A stretch of 64,000 nt of DNA from the NCBI GenBank assembly GCA_004172935.1, contig SDZD01000025.1:1-64000 (forward strand), read 5' to 3'. The DNA comes from a bacterium. GTDB taxonomy: Bacteria > Armatimonadota > Abditibacteriia > Abditibacteriales > Abditibacteriaceae. Below the pieces are notes generated by a model. That model searched no databases. It was not told the DNA's origin and saw only the letters and a list, made by a program, of their open reading frames with translations. A program made the translations under genes and the position numbers. Positions 9,296-17,927 of this stretch are shown one piece after another; position 1 is the stretch's first letter; each line of letters begins with the position of its first letter.

Positions 9296-10942
9296 TCAGG
9301 TAGAAGTGGATGTTTTTAGGCGAACACTGGGGTGCGGTCGCGCCAGATGGGATGTTAGTGAACCTGGCGGACGAGTTCTATTCTGGCAAACGAACTTTAT
9401 CCAGTCATTCGGCCAGTCAATATAGATGGAGGCCGGACTCATTTCCGAAGCATACGATTTTTTATATGCATCGGGGCTAAGACTGTTATCGGTGGAACTC
9501 GTCGGGGAAACTCCCCAAAAGTACGGTGAGGCGGCCTGGAGTGTGTTAGCGCTGCAATAGTAGTTGTGCTTCGTATGGTTTCCGCCAACCTGCATCAAAA
9601 CACTTCTCGTTGAAGGTGTGTCTGTAAACGATCCCCATTGGTAATCGCGAGTGACACTCACCTGAACATCGGTTGAAGCCTGAACCTGATTGGATTGGTT
9701 CAAACCATTCGAGTCGTTGGTACCGAATACGGCCTGTACCAATGTCCCCCAAGCCGCTTGCAGTGTTGAGGTGAGCGACGAGTTGGAAGCACCATTGACT
9801 GTGCTGTTGGGAGTTTCAGATACGTTCGACCAATCAGATGCATTGAGGTCGGCGCTTGTGGGGGACATGCTTACAATAGCACTGTTAGTTGGAGTTGGAG
9901 TCGGAGTCGGGGTGTTCGTTGGGGTGGGAGTTGGCGTACTTGTAGGTGTGGGAGTTGGCGTCGGCTCAACGGGTGTACTTGTGGGAGTCGGAGTGAATGT
10001 CGGAGTTGGCTCGACTGCTGTATTCGTTGGGGTTGGCGTATACGTCGGAGTTGGCTCGACTGCTGTATTCGTGGGAGTCGGTGTATACGTCGGGGTCGGC
10101 GCAATCGACGTATTTGTAGGTGTGGGTGTGTTCGTTGGAGTTGATGTATTCGTGGGTGTTGGGGTGAGCGTTGGTATCGGCGTGTTTGTCGCCGTAGGAG
10201 TCGGTGTGGGTGTGTTCGTTGGCAGAGGTGTCGCGGTAGGAACAAATGTGCCCACTATGACAGCGACTTCTGCCGAGTTGAGTCCTTCTCCAATGCTGTT
10301 GATGGCGCGTACCACGTAATAGTAGCGTGTGCCCGTAGCCTGAGTTGTGAAAGTGGAGGTGGTGGTGACGGTTTTCTCTTGAGCGTTTGTATAGTCGCCG
10401 CTCACAGTGGTACGCAGCAATTTGTAGCTGGTCGCACCCGAAACGGCGCTCCAAGACGCATTGACGCGCGTTCCACTCGATGCTGCCGAAGCCACAAAAT
10501 TGGCTGGTGGCGCCGGAGCGCCGGGAGTGACGCCAATCTCTACCGAATTCGCGCTTTCGCCCTCACTATTTACGGCGCGCACCACGTAATAGTAGCGTGT
10601 ACCGATGGTCTGAGTTGTGAAAGTGGAGGTGGTGGTAGCGGTTTTCATCTGGGCACTGCTGTAATCGCCACTCACAGTAGTCCGCAGCAGTTTGTAACTG
10701 GTTGCTCCAGTAACTGCGCTCCACGATAGATAGACGCGCGTTCCGCTCGTCGAGATTGTAAAGTCGGCTGGGACCGACGGGCCAGAGGTTCGTGCTTGTA
10801 CGAACCAAGGCAACAACAGCAAACACATGGCACAAAATGTCAGGCACGCGCGCAGTGTGACGGCACCGTTTCGCCGCGTTTGTTGCCAAAGGGCAAACAC
10901 AAACGGCAGAGTGCCTTTCGAAGACCGAAAGAAATTGGACAT
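9296..10942 (-). CDS. Exported protein with two near-identical FN3 domains and a Thr-Pro stalk
   Basis: A protein of 548 residues. A basic N-region and a hydrophobic stretch ([15 protein letters not shown]) form a signal peptide or anchor. Two fibronectin type III domains follow (about 59-140 and 141-232). They share long exact stretches such as [14 protein letters not shown] and [10 protein letters not shown], so they arose by recent internal duplication. Residues about 234-362 are a low-complexity linker of [10 protein letters not shown]-type units. The C-terminal 180 residues contain Asn/Ser-rich strands ([13 protein letters not shown]) of unknown fold. The last 25 residues are unusually basic and could come from a frameshift, which I cannot test. 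Probably a surface or envelope protein. Confidence 0.75.
   Translation of the reverse strand: MSNFFRSSKGTLPFVFALWQQTRRNGAVTLRACLTFCAMCLLLLPWFVQARTSGPSVPADFTISTSGTRVYLSWSAVTGATSYKLLRTTVSGDYSSAQMKTATTTSTFTTQTIGTRYYYVVRAVNSEGESANSVEIGVTPGAPAPPANFVASAASSGTRVNASWSAVSGATSYKLLRTTVSGDYTNAQEKTVTTTSTFTTQATGTRYYYVVRAINSIGEGLNSAEVAVIVGTFVPTATPLPTNTPTPTPTATNTPIPTLTPTPTNTSTPTNTPTPTNTSIAPTPTYTPTPTNTAVEPTPTYTPTPTNTAVEPTPTFTPTPTSTPVEPTPTPTPTSTPTPTPTNTPTPTPTPTNSAIVSMSPTSADLNASDWSNVSETPNSTVNGASNSSLTSTLQAAWGTLVQAVFGTNDSNGLNQSNQVQASTDVQVSVTRDYQWGSFTDTPSTRSVLMQVGGNHTKHNYYCSANTLQAASPYFWGVSPTSSTDNSLSPDAYKKSYASEMSPASIYIDWPNDWIKFVCQNRTRPPGSLTSHLARPHPSVRLKTSTST
9880..10245. repeat. Low-complexity repeat tract encoding Thr/Pro units
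   Basis: On the plus strand the tract is a degenerate array of GGAGTTGGCGT / GTATTCGTTGGG-like units. Read on the minus strand it encodes [10 protein letters not shown]-type linker, including two adjacent copies of a [15 protein letters not shown] block. Such tracts vary in length by slippage or recombination. Confidence 0.8.
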
Positions 10943-11155
10943 GGCACTTCAAAGAGACAAATCGAAATGCGGACGGTCAGAACTGCAACAGCTGCATCAC
11001 ATTTGGCCCTATAAAAACGGATTTTATCAAAAAAACTTATCAATCTCAGCATAATTCTTAATTTTTTCTAAAAAATCGAGAGGGTTTTGAGGATTGAGTT
11101 GTGTTTTTGTGTCCGTAGTGGATAGCCTTCGAAGACTAATCGGGGATTTGACGCT

Positions 11156-13264
11156 TTAAGGCTGTTTTAGGGCGAGGGCTTTACGGTCGGTGCCTGCCTC
11201 GTCCCATAGTCCTGCTTGAATGCGCCATGCGGATAAAACGGCTTCGGGGGCGCCTGTCTCTTTGGCGGCGCGTAGGGCGATGGTGCGCTCGATGGAACAG
11301 GGGACGCCGCGCGTTTCGGCTTTGTCGCAGGAGTTCCACAGAGTCAGAGCGGCATTAGTGGGTTTGGTGGCTCCGAATTGGGGGGCCGAGGGCATGTGGA
11401 AGCGCGGCGAAAGCCAGTCGGGTTTGGTGGGGAAGGCGCCTAAGCGGTCGATGAAGAAGCCTTGCAAGATGGTGCCTTTAGAGCGGTCGCGGGCAATGCG
11501 GACTCGAAAGCGCGATGGGCCACGCACAGCAAAGGAGGCGTATTCGCCGTTCCAACCACTCCAGAAGCGGGCTTTAGCCATTGGTTCGCGACGAAGACAT
11601 TCGGAAGAGGTGAGGTTGCCGGGAAAGAGTTCGATGCGGTGGTCGCGCATTCGGTTATCGCCGGAGTGGGAATCTTTGTTGAACCAGTAGAAGGCGATGC
11701 GATGCAGACCTTCGGGGACGGAGAGGTTAGTCCACAAGTCGGGGCCTTCGAAGGAATAGGGGTATTTGCGGCTCTGCCATGTGCCGTCATTGATTTCGCT
11801 CTGGCGCCGCAGAGCCTGTTTCGGCATCTGCACGACGTTGGGGTTATCGGACTCCGACCAGTGGGTGTAGACGTAGCAGTCGGCGTCTTCGCCCGCGCGG
11901 TGCGGGCCGGTACTGATATTCAAGCCGAAGGAGGGGGCGATGAAATCAGACTCCTCATCGTACATGCCTGTCAATCGACCGCCCTCGTTGCCGTAGCGCA
12001 GCGGCCAATCGCCGCGTGTTTCGCGGTCGAGGCTGTAGAATGCCCCCTCACCAACATTCAGCGGAGTTCGGCCATCGACGTTGCGGGCGAGTTCGGCGAG
12101 CAGTTGCGGCGAGAATTTCGCGTTTTCGGGTAGCGGAGGATTGGGCCAAATACGCTCGGCATCGAGCGTGGGCAAATTAAGGCCAAAAAGAGAACCAAGC
12201 CCGCCACCATAGCGGGCGAAGGCCGCGTTATCGTTGCCGAGGGGAACTATCGCGGTCGTCCAGTCGCCGCCGAATGAAGGTTGCGTGGCCGATTTGGGGT
12301 CGTCGCGAGTGGAAACGAGCAGTTCGAGCGTGCGGCAGTCGCGCTCTTCGGCGCCTTTTTGTCTAAAGCCAAGCCACATTTTGCCGTCGCGAGTGGGGGT
12401 TAACGTCGTCACCCAATCTTCGGGCAGAAGGTCTTCGGGCGCCTTCGCGGCGCCAATGGTGAGCGGGACGGCGCTGCCATTGACGTTGGCTTGCCAGTCG
12501 GCGCCGCGCAGGAATTGCCATGTCGCGCCCGCGTTTTTGCTGACCGAAACGCCATAACGCGAGGCACACCAAATCTGGCCGAGGCCATCGAGCGCGACAT
12601 CATGGACTGGGCCGGGAAGGAAGCCTACCCCCTGCGGCAACGGTGGCTGGGTTCTGGAAGTGGCACGACCAATAGGAGTGATACGAGGTTCGCCACCCAC
12701 AAGCGCGATGCGATTAAGGCCATCGTCGGTGGCGGCAAGGACACTAGCGGGTGCCTCGAAGTCGATAGCATAAACGGGGCGACGAGCCGCCTCTCGCGTG
12801 GGCGCGTCGAGGGCGAAGATTCCGGGATATTGCCAGCCGTCTTTATCGTTCCAGCGGAACAAACCTGCATCGGTGGCGCCCCACACAGTCCCAGCCGAAT
12901 CGACTTTGAGGTCGTTGATACGATTCGAAAGCGGGCCATTCCAAACGCCATAGCGCTTCCATGTGGCCTCGTCATAAACCGCGACGCCCGCACTGGCGGT
13001 GCCGACCCAAACGCGATGGGCGGGGTCAACGACAATGCAGGTTATGTTGCTATCGCCGAGTTGTTTGCTGTTAGCGACTTTAACCCAGTTGCCGAAAGCA
13101 TCGCGGTGGAAAAGCCCTTCGTCATCGGCGCCAGCCCACCAGTCGCCATGATCACCTTGAGCCAGAGCGGTGGTGAAAACGCCGGACTGTGGGTTGTTCC
13201 ATATTTGGGCTTGAGCAGGAAGGGAAAATATAAAAGGAGAAAACAGGAGAAAGAGACGCTTCAT
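11156..13264 (-). CDS. Exported beta-propeller protein (two-component-regulator-propeller-like repeats)
   Basis: A protein of 702 residues beginning with a clean signal peptide (MKRLFLLFSPFIFSLPAQAQ). The first 300 residues carry repeated propeller blades: TCIVVDPAHRVWVGTASAGV, INDLKVDSAGTVWGATDAGL and VHDVALDGLGQIWCASRYGV. This is the Reg_prop pattern seen in hybrid sensor kinases and free-standing exported proteins. The remainder has beta-sandwich-like segments (LYSLDRETRG, GLHRIAFYWFNKDSHSG) and a C-terminal helical part. No kinase or TM segment follows. It is the last gene of a minus-strand set with the VWA protein and the 302-residue membrane protein; the 58-nt gap suggests co-transcription. 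Confidence 0.75.
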   Translation of the reverse strand: MKRLFLLFSPFIFSLPAQAQIWNNPQSGVFTTALAQGDHGDWWAGADDEGLFHRDAFGNWVKVANSKQLGDSNITCIVVDPAHRVWVGTASAGVAVYDEATWKRYGVWNGPLSNRINDLKVDSAGTVWGATDAGLFRWNDKDGWQYPGIFALDAPTREAARRPVYAIDFEAPASVLAATDDGLNRIALVGGEPRITPIGRATSRTQPPLPQGVGFLPGPVHDVALDGLGQIWCASRYGVSVSKNAGATWQFLRGADWQANVNGSAVPLTIGAAKAPEDLLPEDWVTTLTPTRDGKMWLGFRQKGAEERDCRTLELLVSTRDDPKSATQPSFGGDWTTAIVPLGNDNAAFARYGGGLGSLFGLNLPTLDAERIWPNPPLPENAKFSPQLLAELARNVDGRTPLNVGEGAFYSLDRETRGDWPLRYGNEGGRLTGMYDEESDFIAPSFGLNISTGPHRAGEDADCYVYTHWSESDNPNVVQMPKQALRRQSEINDGTWQSRKYPYSFEGPDLWTNLSVPEGLHRIAFYWFNKDSHSGDNRMRDHRIELFPGNLTSSECLRREPMAKARFWSGWNGEYASFAVRGPSRFRVRIARDRSKGTILQGFFIDRLGAFPTKPDWLSPRFHMPSAPQFGATKPTNAALTLWNSCDKAETRGVPCSIERTIALRAAKETGAPEAVLSAWRIQAGLWDEAGTDRKALALKQP

Positions 13265-13322
13265 ATATTTGAGGCTGGGGCGAGGCGACGCTCAAATCGC
13301 GGGGATTGTTCAAGAAAAGTTA

Positions 13323-14231
13323 CTAACTCAGGGGTGCGAGTTCGCCGTCATGGTGAGTTGGCACTGAAGCATCGCGGGCGAAGCGGTAGGGAATGAATTT
13401 CCACAGCGGAGTCGCTTTGAGCCTTTTGACTATGAGAGCGGAAGTCACGCGCCCTGCTGCGTAGATCAGCAACGGCAATTCATCGCGAAACAGAGGTTTT
13501 TTGAGTCGGGCTTCGATGAGCTTGCTGCGCTCAAGGTGGGCGTGCCAAATATCGGCGGCGGATGAGTTCTGGGGCAAGCGTGCCCCAATCACACGGGGCT
13601 GGCGAAACAGCGGAGAATAGCGGTTGGGGGCATGGTTGTGGGTGATGAGCAGCCACAGAGGCAACTCATCGACTTCGGGCGCGGGCGCCGCTGTGGAGGC
13701 GGATGAAGGCGAGGCTAAAGGCGCTGTTGAGTCGGTTATTTCATCCAGACGCTGCGCCAATTGCTCGACATGAGTACGAACCTCCGGGTCTCCCCACAGC
13801 GATGTCACCGATGAACTCAACGGGAGAGCTTTGGCCCCTAGAAACTGCTGGGTGAGTTCAACCACAGCCGCTTCACTTCCATGCTCGAACAAACGAGTGA
13901 AGGAATTCTGGGCGTCGTTACCATCAGTAAATTCGCCGCACTGAACGAAGCCGAGTGCTTCCCACTGTCGCGTCAGGCGTTCGAGTTCGGGACTATCAAG
14001 AAATTTGAACTCGTCAGCGCGTGCGGCGCGGCGATTCCGCGAAGACAGCGCCGAAATCAACAGCCGTTTCAAACGGAAGGCATAAACCACCAACCCAATA
14101 AGAAGGCCAACTACTATAGCCGCAGGAAACAATTGGTAGAGGAGCCTGGCATCGCCCATGCCAACGGTCAAGGCACACGCGCCGACCACAAGCATACACA
14201 AGCCCCAAAAGAGGCGTCTGCCATTACTCAT
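13323..14231 (-). CDS. Membrane protein of unknown function downstream of a BatA-type VWA protein
   Basis: A protein of 302 residues. Two N-terminal transmembrane helices (LFWGLCMLVVGACALTVGM and LFPAAIVVGLLIGLVVYAF) anchor a soluble C-terminal part with an Ala/Ser/Pro-rich linker at about 165-185. I do not recognise the soluble domain. Motifs such as TRQWEALGFVQCGEF and LPLWLLITHN look like a compact alpha/beta fold. The gene begins 6 nt after the VWA gene ends, so the two are probably one transcriptional unit. Confidence 0.65.
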   Translation of the reverse strand: MSNGRRLFWGLCMLVVGACALTVGMGDARLLYQLFPAAIVVGLLIGLVVYAFRLKRLLISALSSRNRRAARADEFKFLDSPELERLTRQWEALGFVQCGEFTDGNDAQNSFTRLFEHGSEAAVVELTQQFLGAKALPLSSSVTSLWGDPEVRTHVEQLAQRLDEITDSTAPLASPSSASTAAPAPEVDELPLWLLITHNHAPNRYSPLFRQPRVIGARLPQNSSAADIWHAHLERSKLIEARLKKPLFRDELPLLIYAAGRVTSALIVKRLKATPLWKFIPYRFARDASVPTHHDGELAPLS

Positions 14232-14237
14232 TGTGGC

Positions 14238-16127
14238 CTACACCCCACGGTGGAAAACCCACCATTCGATGCCAAGGATACAAAGGCCGAAAAGGACTAA
14301 ATAACCCCACAACTCGCGGTTGGTGCGGGCGCGGTTTTCGGCTTGAATCGGCTTTTTATCGGCGATTTGCAGGTTGGCGCGCGGGGAGATGTCGGACTCG
14401 GATTTATTGAGCAGTGATACCGAAAAGGTTTGCTTCCAGTTGCCACCCGACGCGGTGTAGGTGCCGACCTTCTGGGCACCATCGAAGGTGATGGCGCCAT
14501 CATCGCCCGTGCTGTCGCGCGTTTCTTCGAGTTTGGAGCCATCGGGAAGAGCGATGCTCACTTGCTTCACAGCGGGCGGCGCCAACAGGGAAACAGCCTC
14601 GCCAGTGCGTAGCGGGGCGCCATCGGCGGTTTCGTTGGAGCCACGCGGCGCAGATAGCCAACGCACGGCGTTGGTGACGAAAATGGGGAAGGCGACGCGC
14701 AAAGGCAAGTCGGTGTCGCGCAAATCGAAGCCGCACCACACCACACGCTGCCCACCTTTTTCGCCCGCAACCACGAGTGGAGTACGCTCGGCTTCGACAA
14801 CGGCCTGGCCCCAATCCTTGACGGTGACAGCCATTGACTGAGCGAATTTGATGTCGTTCCACGGCGCGTAGCGGGTGACGGGACTCTGGCGGTCGTAGTC
14901 GGCGACGGCAGGTTGGGGAGCAGTGCCGACGACCTCGACGGGACACAGCGGCGTGGTGGCATTGAAGATGAACTGATTAGCACCGCCCAGATTCTTGGGC
15001 ACGGTGCCGTCGCAAACCACGACATCGAAGTCGCGCCCGCCCGAATCGGCGCCAACAAAGATGCGGGTGTTGGTATCGACGTTGAGAGCTTTTTCGAGAA
15101 AGACGTTATCGGAGGCAAGCCACACATTAACAATGCGCGGGGCATCGAGGCTGGCATAAGCAACGTTGTCAGAAGCGAGGTCATCCTTGAAGTTATCGCC
15201 GCTCAAACGCGCGATGAACTGCCCATCGTTGAAGCGCAAATCGTCGAATAGTTCGGCATGGCTACCGGGCAGAATGCTACCATCCGCAGCCTTTTTGGCG
15301 GCGGGAACAGAGATGGGGCGTACTTCGATGAGGTCTTCACCACGAGCGAGTTCGAGGTTCACGCTGCGCGTCTGGTCGGAGTAGTTGGAAACCGTCGTGA
15401 ATACCTGTGCGCTGCCGCCCGCATACCCGCGCCGCGCATCGAGAGCGGTGATAGCGACGTTGTTGCTTGAACTACCAACCCGCACGAACTGTAAACCGAC
15501 ATCTTGCACATCCAAATCCTGTACGGCAGGCACGGCACCATCGGAGATGACGTAAATCTGCGCGGTGTTGGAGTTCTTCTGTTTGTCCTTGAGTAGCGAG
15601 GCCGCCAGAGTAATGGCGCCGCGCAAATCGCAACCGGTATCGGCGTTGCTGGCGTTGGAGAGGGCGCGTTTGAGAGCGCCTTTATCGCTGGAAAGTGGGG
15701 CCAACACGCGCGTTTGAGGGCCAGCCCACAAAATGGTGGCCGAGTCAGAGGAAGAAAGCGCGTTAATTAACTGGGTCGCCTGATTTTTGGCGGCATCGAA
15801 ACGCGAAGACGAAACATCGGTGGCCCCCATCGAGGCAGAGGCGTCGAGGATAATCGCGACGCTTTGCCCACCGCGCGACAACACGCGAAGAGCGGGGCGC
15901 ACAAGGGCCAAAACCGCGAGAGCCACGAACGCCAGTTGCAGCCACATGAGCAAGCTGGAACGCAGCTTTTGCCAGGGCGCGTTCGCTTGCAAATCGCGGA
16001 TGGCGCTTTGCCACAACATGTTGGAGGGCACGACCCGCTCTTTGCGTTTGAGGCGCAAAATATAGAGCAAAACGATGGCACCCAGAAGTCCAGCGAAGAG
16101 GAAGTTGAGCGGGGCGATAAAACTCAT
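14238..16127 (-). CDS. BatA-type membrane protein with von Willebrand A domain
   Basis: A protein of 629 residues. The N-terminus (FLFAGLLGAIVLLYILRLKR) and a second helix (LLMWLQLAFVALAVLALV) match the BatA N-terminal membrane domain. A VWA domain follows, with the MIDAS motif DASAS at 95-99. A single helix, LWGYLVLFGLCILGIEWWVF, ends the protein. Family members are usually encoded with a MoxR ATPase and a DUF58 protein; neither is adjacent here. It heads an operon with a two-TM protein and a propeller protein, and diverges from the plus-strand hydrolase pair. A role in envelope or aerotolerance-type complexes is inferred from family only. Confidence 0.82.
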   Translation of the reverse strand: MSFIAPLNFLFAGLLGAIVLLYILRLKRKERVVPSNMLWQSAIRDLQANAPWQKLRSSLLMWLQLAFVALAVLALVRPALRVLSRGGQSVAIILDASASMGATDVSSSRFDAAKNQATQLINALSSSDSATILWAGPQTRVLAPLSSDKGALKRALSNASNADTGCDLRGAITLAASLLKDKQKNSNTAQIYVISDGAVPAVQDLDVQDVGLQFVRVGSSSNNVAITALDARRGYAGGSAQVFTTVSNYSDQTRSVNLELARGEDLIEVRPISVPAAKKAADGSILPGSHAELFDDLRFNDGQFIARLSGDNFKDDLASDNVAYASLDAPRIVNVWLASDNVFLEKALNVDTNTRIFVGADSGGRDFDVVVCDGTVPKNLGGANQFIFNATTPLCPVEVVGTAPQPAVADYDRQSPVTRYAPWNDIKFAQSMAVTVKDWGQAVVEAERTPLVVAGEKGGQRVVWCGFDLRDTDLPLRVAFPIFVTNAVRWLSAPRGSNETADGAPLRTGEAVSLLAPPAVKQVSIALPDGSKLEETRDSTGDDGAITFDGAQKVGTYTASGGNWKQTFSVSLLNKSESDISPRANLQIADKKPIQAENRARTNRELWGYLVLFGLCILGIEWWVFHRGV

Positions 16128-16205
16128 GCGCCGCCAAGTTTAGAACGCTTTGGGAAAGAAAACTTGTATGGATTTGGGGCACCGAACATGCGAATAAAAA
16201 TCACG

Positions 16206-17030
16206 ATGAATTTCATTTTGCGCGCGGCACTTTTAGCAGCATTCATGACGTTTCCAGCTGCGTCTGCGCTGGCTTTGCCTAATCCAGCAGAAATAATCGC
16301 CGCCAAGGATGGCTCCATAAAAATCACGCCGATTTTTCATGCCGCCCTGCAAATCGAATACAACGACCTTGTATTTCAAATCGACCCATTTGGCTCAGGA
16401 GACTACACCGGAGCCAGGAAGGCGGACTACATTCTTGTAACCCACACTCACCCCGATCACCTCGACGCCAAGACCATCAGAAAACTCATTAATGTCGAGT
16501 CATTCGGAACCACCATTTTTTGCCCCAAAGCTGTAGCGATTCAACTCAAACCTCTGGAAGCTGAATTCGATGATCAAGTTAAGGTGCAAATAATTAAAGA
16601 CGAGGACGGATTTTGGGCTGGCAATCATGGCGGTGTCGATTGGGAGCTAACGGGCGTACCTTCCTACAACATAGTACGCGGCCCCAAACCGGATCAAAAA
16701 TTCCATCCTAAAGGGCAGTTCAACGGCTACATCCTCGAACTGGGCGGCAAACGCATTTACATCGCGGGCGACACAGAAGCAACTCCCGAAATGAAGGCGC
16801 TCGAAAATATCGACATCGCCTTCTTACCGATGAACCTGCCCTATACCATGACGCCAACCGAAGCGGCGGACGCTGCCAAGGCATTCAAGCCGAAGATCGT
16901 TTATCCATACCACTATCGCTATCCATTCGATAAAACCAACGATAACCCGCAGGTCTTCCAGAAGGCGCTGACAGGAAGCGGGATTCAAGTTCGTCTTCGT
17001 GGCTGGTACGCCCATCCGGCACCGAAATGA
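16206..17030 (+). CDS. Exported metallo-beta-lactamase-fold hydrolase (copy 1)
   Basis: A protein of 274 residues. The start at ATG 16206 (MNFILRAALLAAFMTF) is preferred over ATG 16188, because the second copy has a stop codon in the equivalent upstream frame and starts at the matching ATG. A signal peptide ends near ALA. The metal-binding motif THTHPDHLD, a GDTEATPEM loop and a late YPYHYRYPF segment identify the UPF0173-like branch of the fold. The substrate is unknown. Unlike typical cytoplasmic members, it carries an export signal. It is followed 49 nt later by a close paralogue. Confidence 0.85.
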   Translation: MNFILRAALLAAFMTFPAASALALPNPAEIIAAKDGSIKITPIFHAALQIEYNDLVFQIDPFGSGDYTGARKADYILVTHTHPDHLDAKTIRKLINVESFGTTIFCPKAVAIQLKPLEAEFDDQVKVQIIKDEDGFWAGNHGGVDWELTGVPSYNIVRGPKPDQKFHPKGQFNGYILELGGKRIYIAGDTEATPEMKALENIDIAFLPMNLPYTMTPTEAADAAKAFKPKIVYPYHYRYPFDKTNDNPQVFQKALTGSGIQVRLRGWYAHPAPK

Positions 17031-17079
17031 AGCTGGATGCTGAAAATCCGAGGCACCAAACATGCGATAGGAAAGGCCG

Positions 17080-17874
17080 ATGAACTTCATTCTACGCGCG
17101 GCGCCTTTAGCCGCATTGGTCGCATTTTCGGCGACTTCAGCGTGGGCATTGCCCAACCCGCCAGAAATTATCCCTGCCAATGGTGGCCCCATCAAAATCA
17201 CGCCGATTTTTCATGCCTCCATGCAAATCGAATATCGGGGCAAGGTCATCCAAATCGACCCGTTTTCGGCGGGCGATTACAGCGGAGCGAAGAAAGCCGA
17301 CTACATTTTCATCACTCATACACACCCTGACCATCTCGATATGAACGCGATGTCGAGAGTGGCGGGCAATAATCTGACGATTGTGGCCCCTCCGTCGGTC
17401 ATGGAGCAACTGGGACGCTTTCGGGCAAGGCCCAAGGGACGACTATTGGAAATGAAGAACGGCGAAGTGAAAATCGAGCCGTTGATGAGGATTCAGGCAG
17501 TGCCGTCTTACAACGTGGTGCGTGGCCCGAAACCCGGCCAAAAATTCCATCCCAAGGGAGAGTTCGACGGCTATGTGCTGACGCTGGGTGGCAAGCGTAT
17601 CTACATCGCGGGCGATACCGAAGCGACTCCCGAAATGAAGATGCTCAAAAATATCGACATCGCCTTTTTGCCGATGAACTTGCCCTTCACCATGACACCA
17701 ACCGAAGCGGCTGCTGGGGCGAAGGCATTCAGGCCGAAGGTGGTTTATCCGTATCACTACCGCTATCCGTTCGATAAGCCCAACAACAACCCGCAAACGT
17801 TCGAAAAGGCACTGGCGGGCACAGGGATTCAAGTTCGTATGCGCGGCTGGTACGCCCATCCGGCCCCCAAATAA
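17080..17874 (+). CDS. Exported metallo-beta-lactamase-fold hydrolase (copy 2)
   Basis: A protein of 264 residues, preceded by an AGGAAAGG ribosome site. The signal peptide is MNFILRAAPLAALVAFSATS. It shares THTHPDHLD, YNVVRGPKPGQKFHPKGEFD, GKRIYIAGDTEATPEMK and the YPYHYRYPFDK ending with copy 1; the two differ mostly in the middle (about residues 85-125), where copy 1 is longer. Similarity continues into the 5' flank (GGCACC-AACATGCG), so the pair is a tandem duplication that included the leader. The divergence of the middle loop suggests the two may differ in substrate. Confidence 0.85.
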   Translation: MNFILRAAPLAALVAFSATSAWALPNPPEIIPANGGPIKITPIFHASMQIEYRGKVIQIDPFSAGDYSGAKKADYIFITHTHPDHLDMNAMSRVAGNNLTIVAPPSVMEQLGRFRARPKGRLLEMKNGEVKIEPLMRIQAVPSYNVVRGPKPGQKFHPKGEFDGYVLTLGGKRIYIAGDTEATPEMKMLKNIDIAFLPMNLPFTMTPTEAAAGAKAFRPKVVYPYHYRYPFDKPNNNPQTFEKALAGTGIQVRMRGWYAHPAPK

Positions 17875-17881
17875 GACAAAC

Positions 17882-17914
17882 AAAAACGCCACTTTCATTT
17901 GAAAGTGGCGTTTT
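17882..17914. terminator. Bidirectional hairpin terminator, copy 1 of a repeated element
   Basis: AAAACGCCACTTTC at 17883-17896 pairs exactly with 17901-17914 across an ATTT loop. It lies between convergent genes ending at 17874 and 17928. The same hairpin, differing by one loop base, recurs at 19956-19989. Confidence 0.85.
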
Positions 17915-17927
17915 CGGGTTAGCTGAT

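Noticed and set aside
9880-10245. Regularly spaced short repeats that could suggest a CRISPR array
   Set aside because: Units are irregular in length, without conserved spacers, and encode Thr/Pro linker in frame.
15864-16205. Upstream extension of the first MBL-fold gene
   Set aside because: It lies in the antisense of the VWA gene, has no signal sequence, and the paralogous copy has a stop there.
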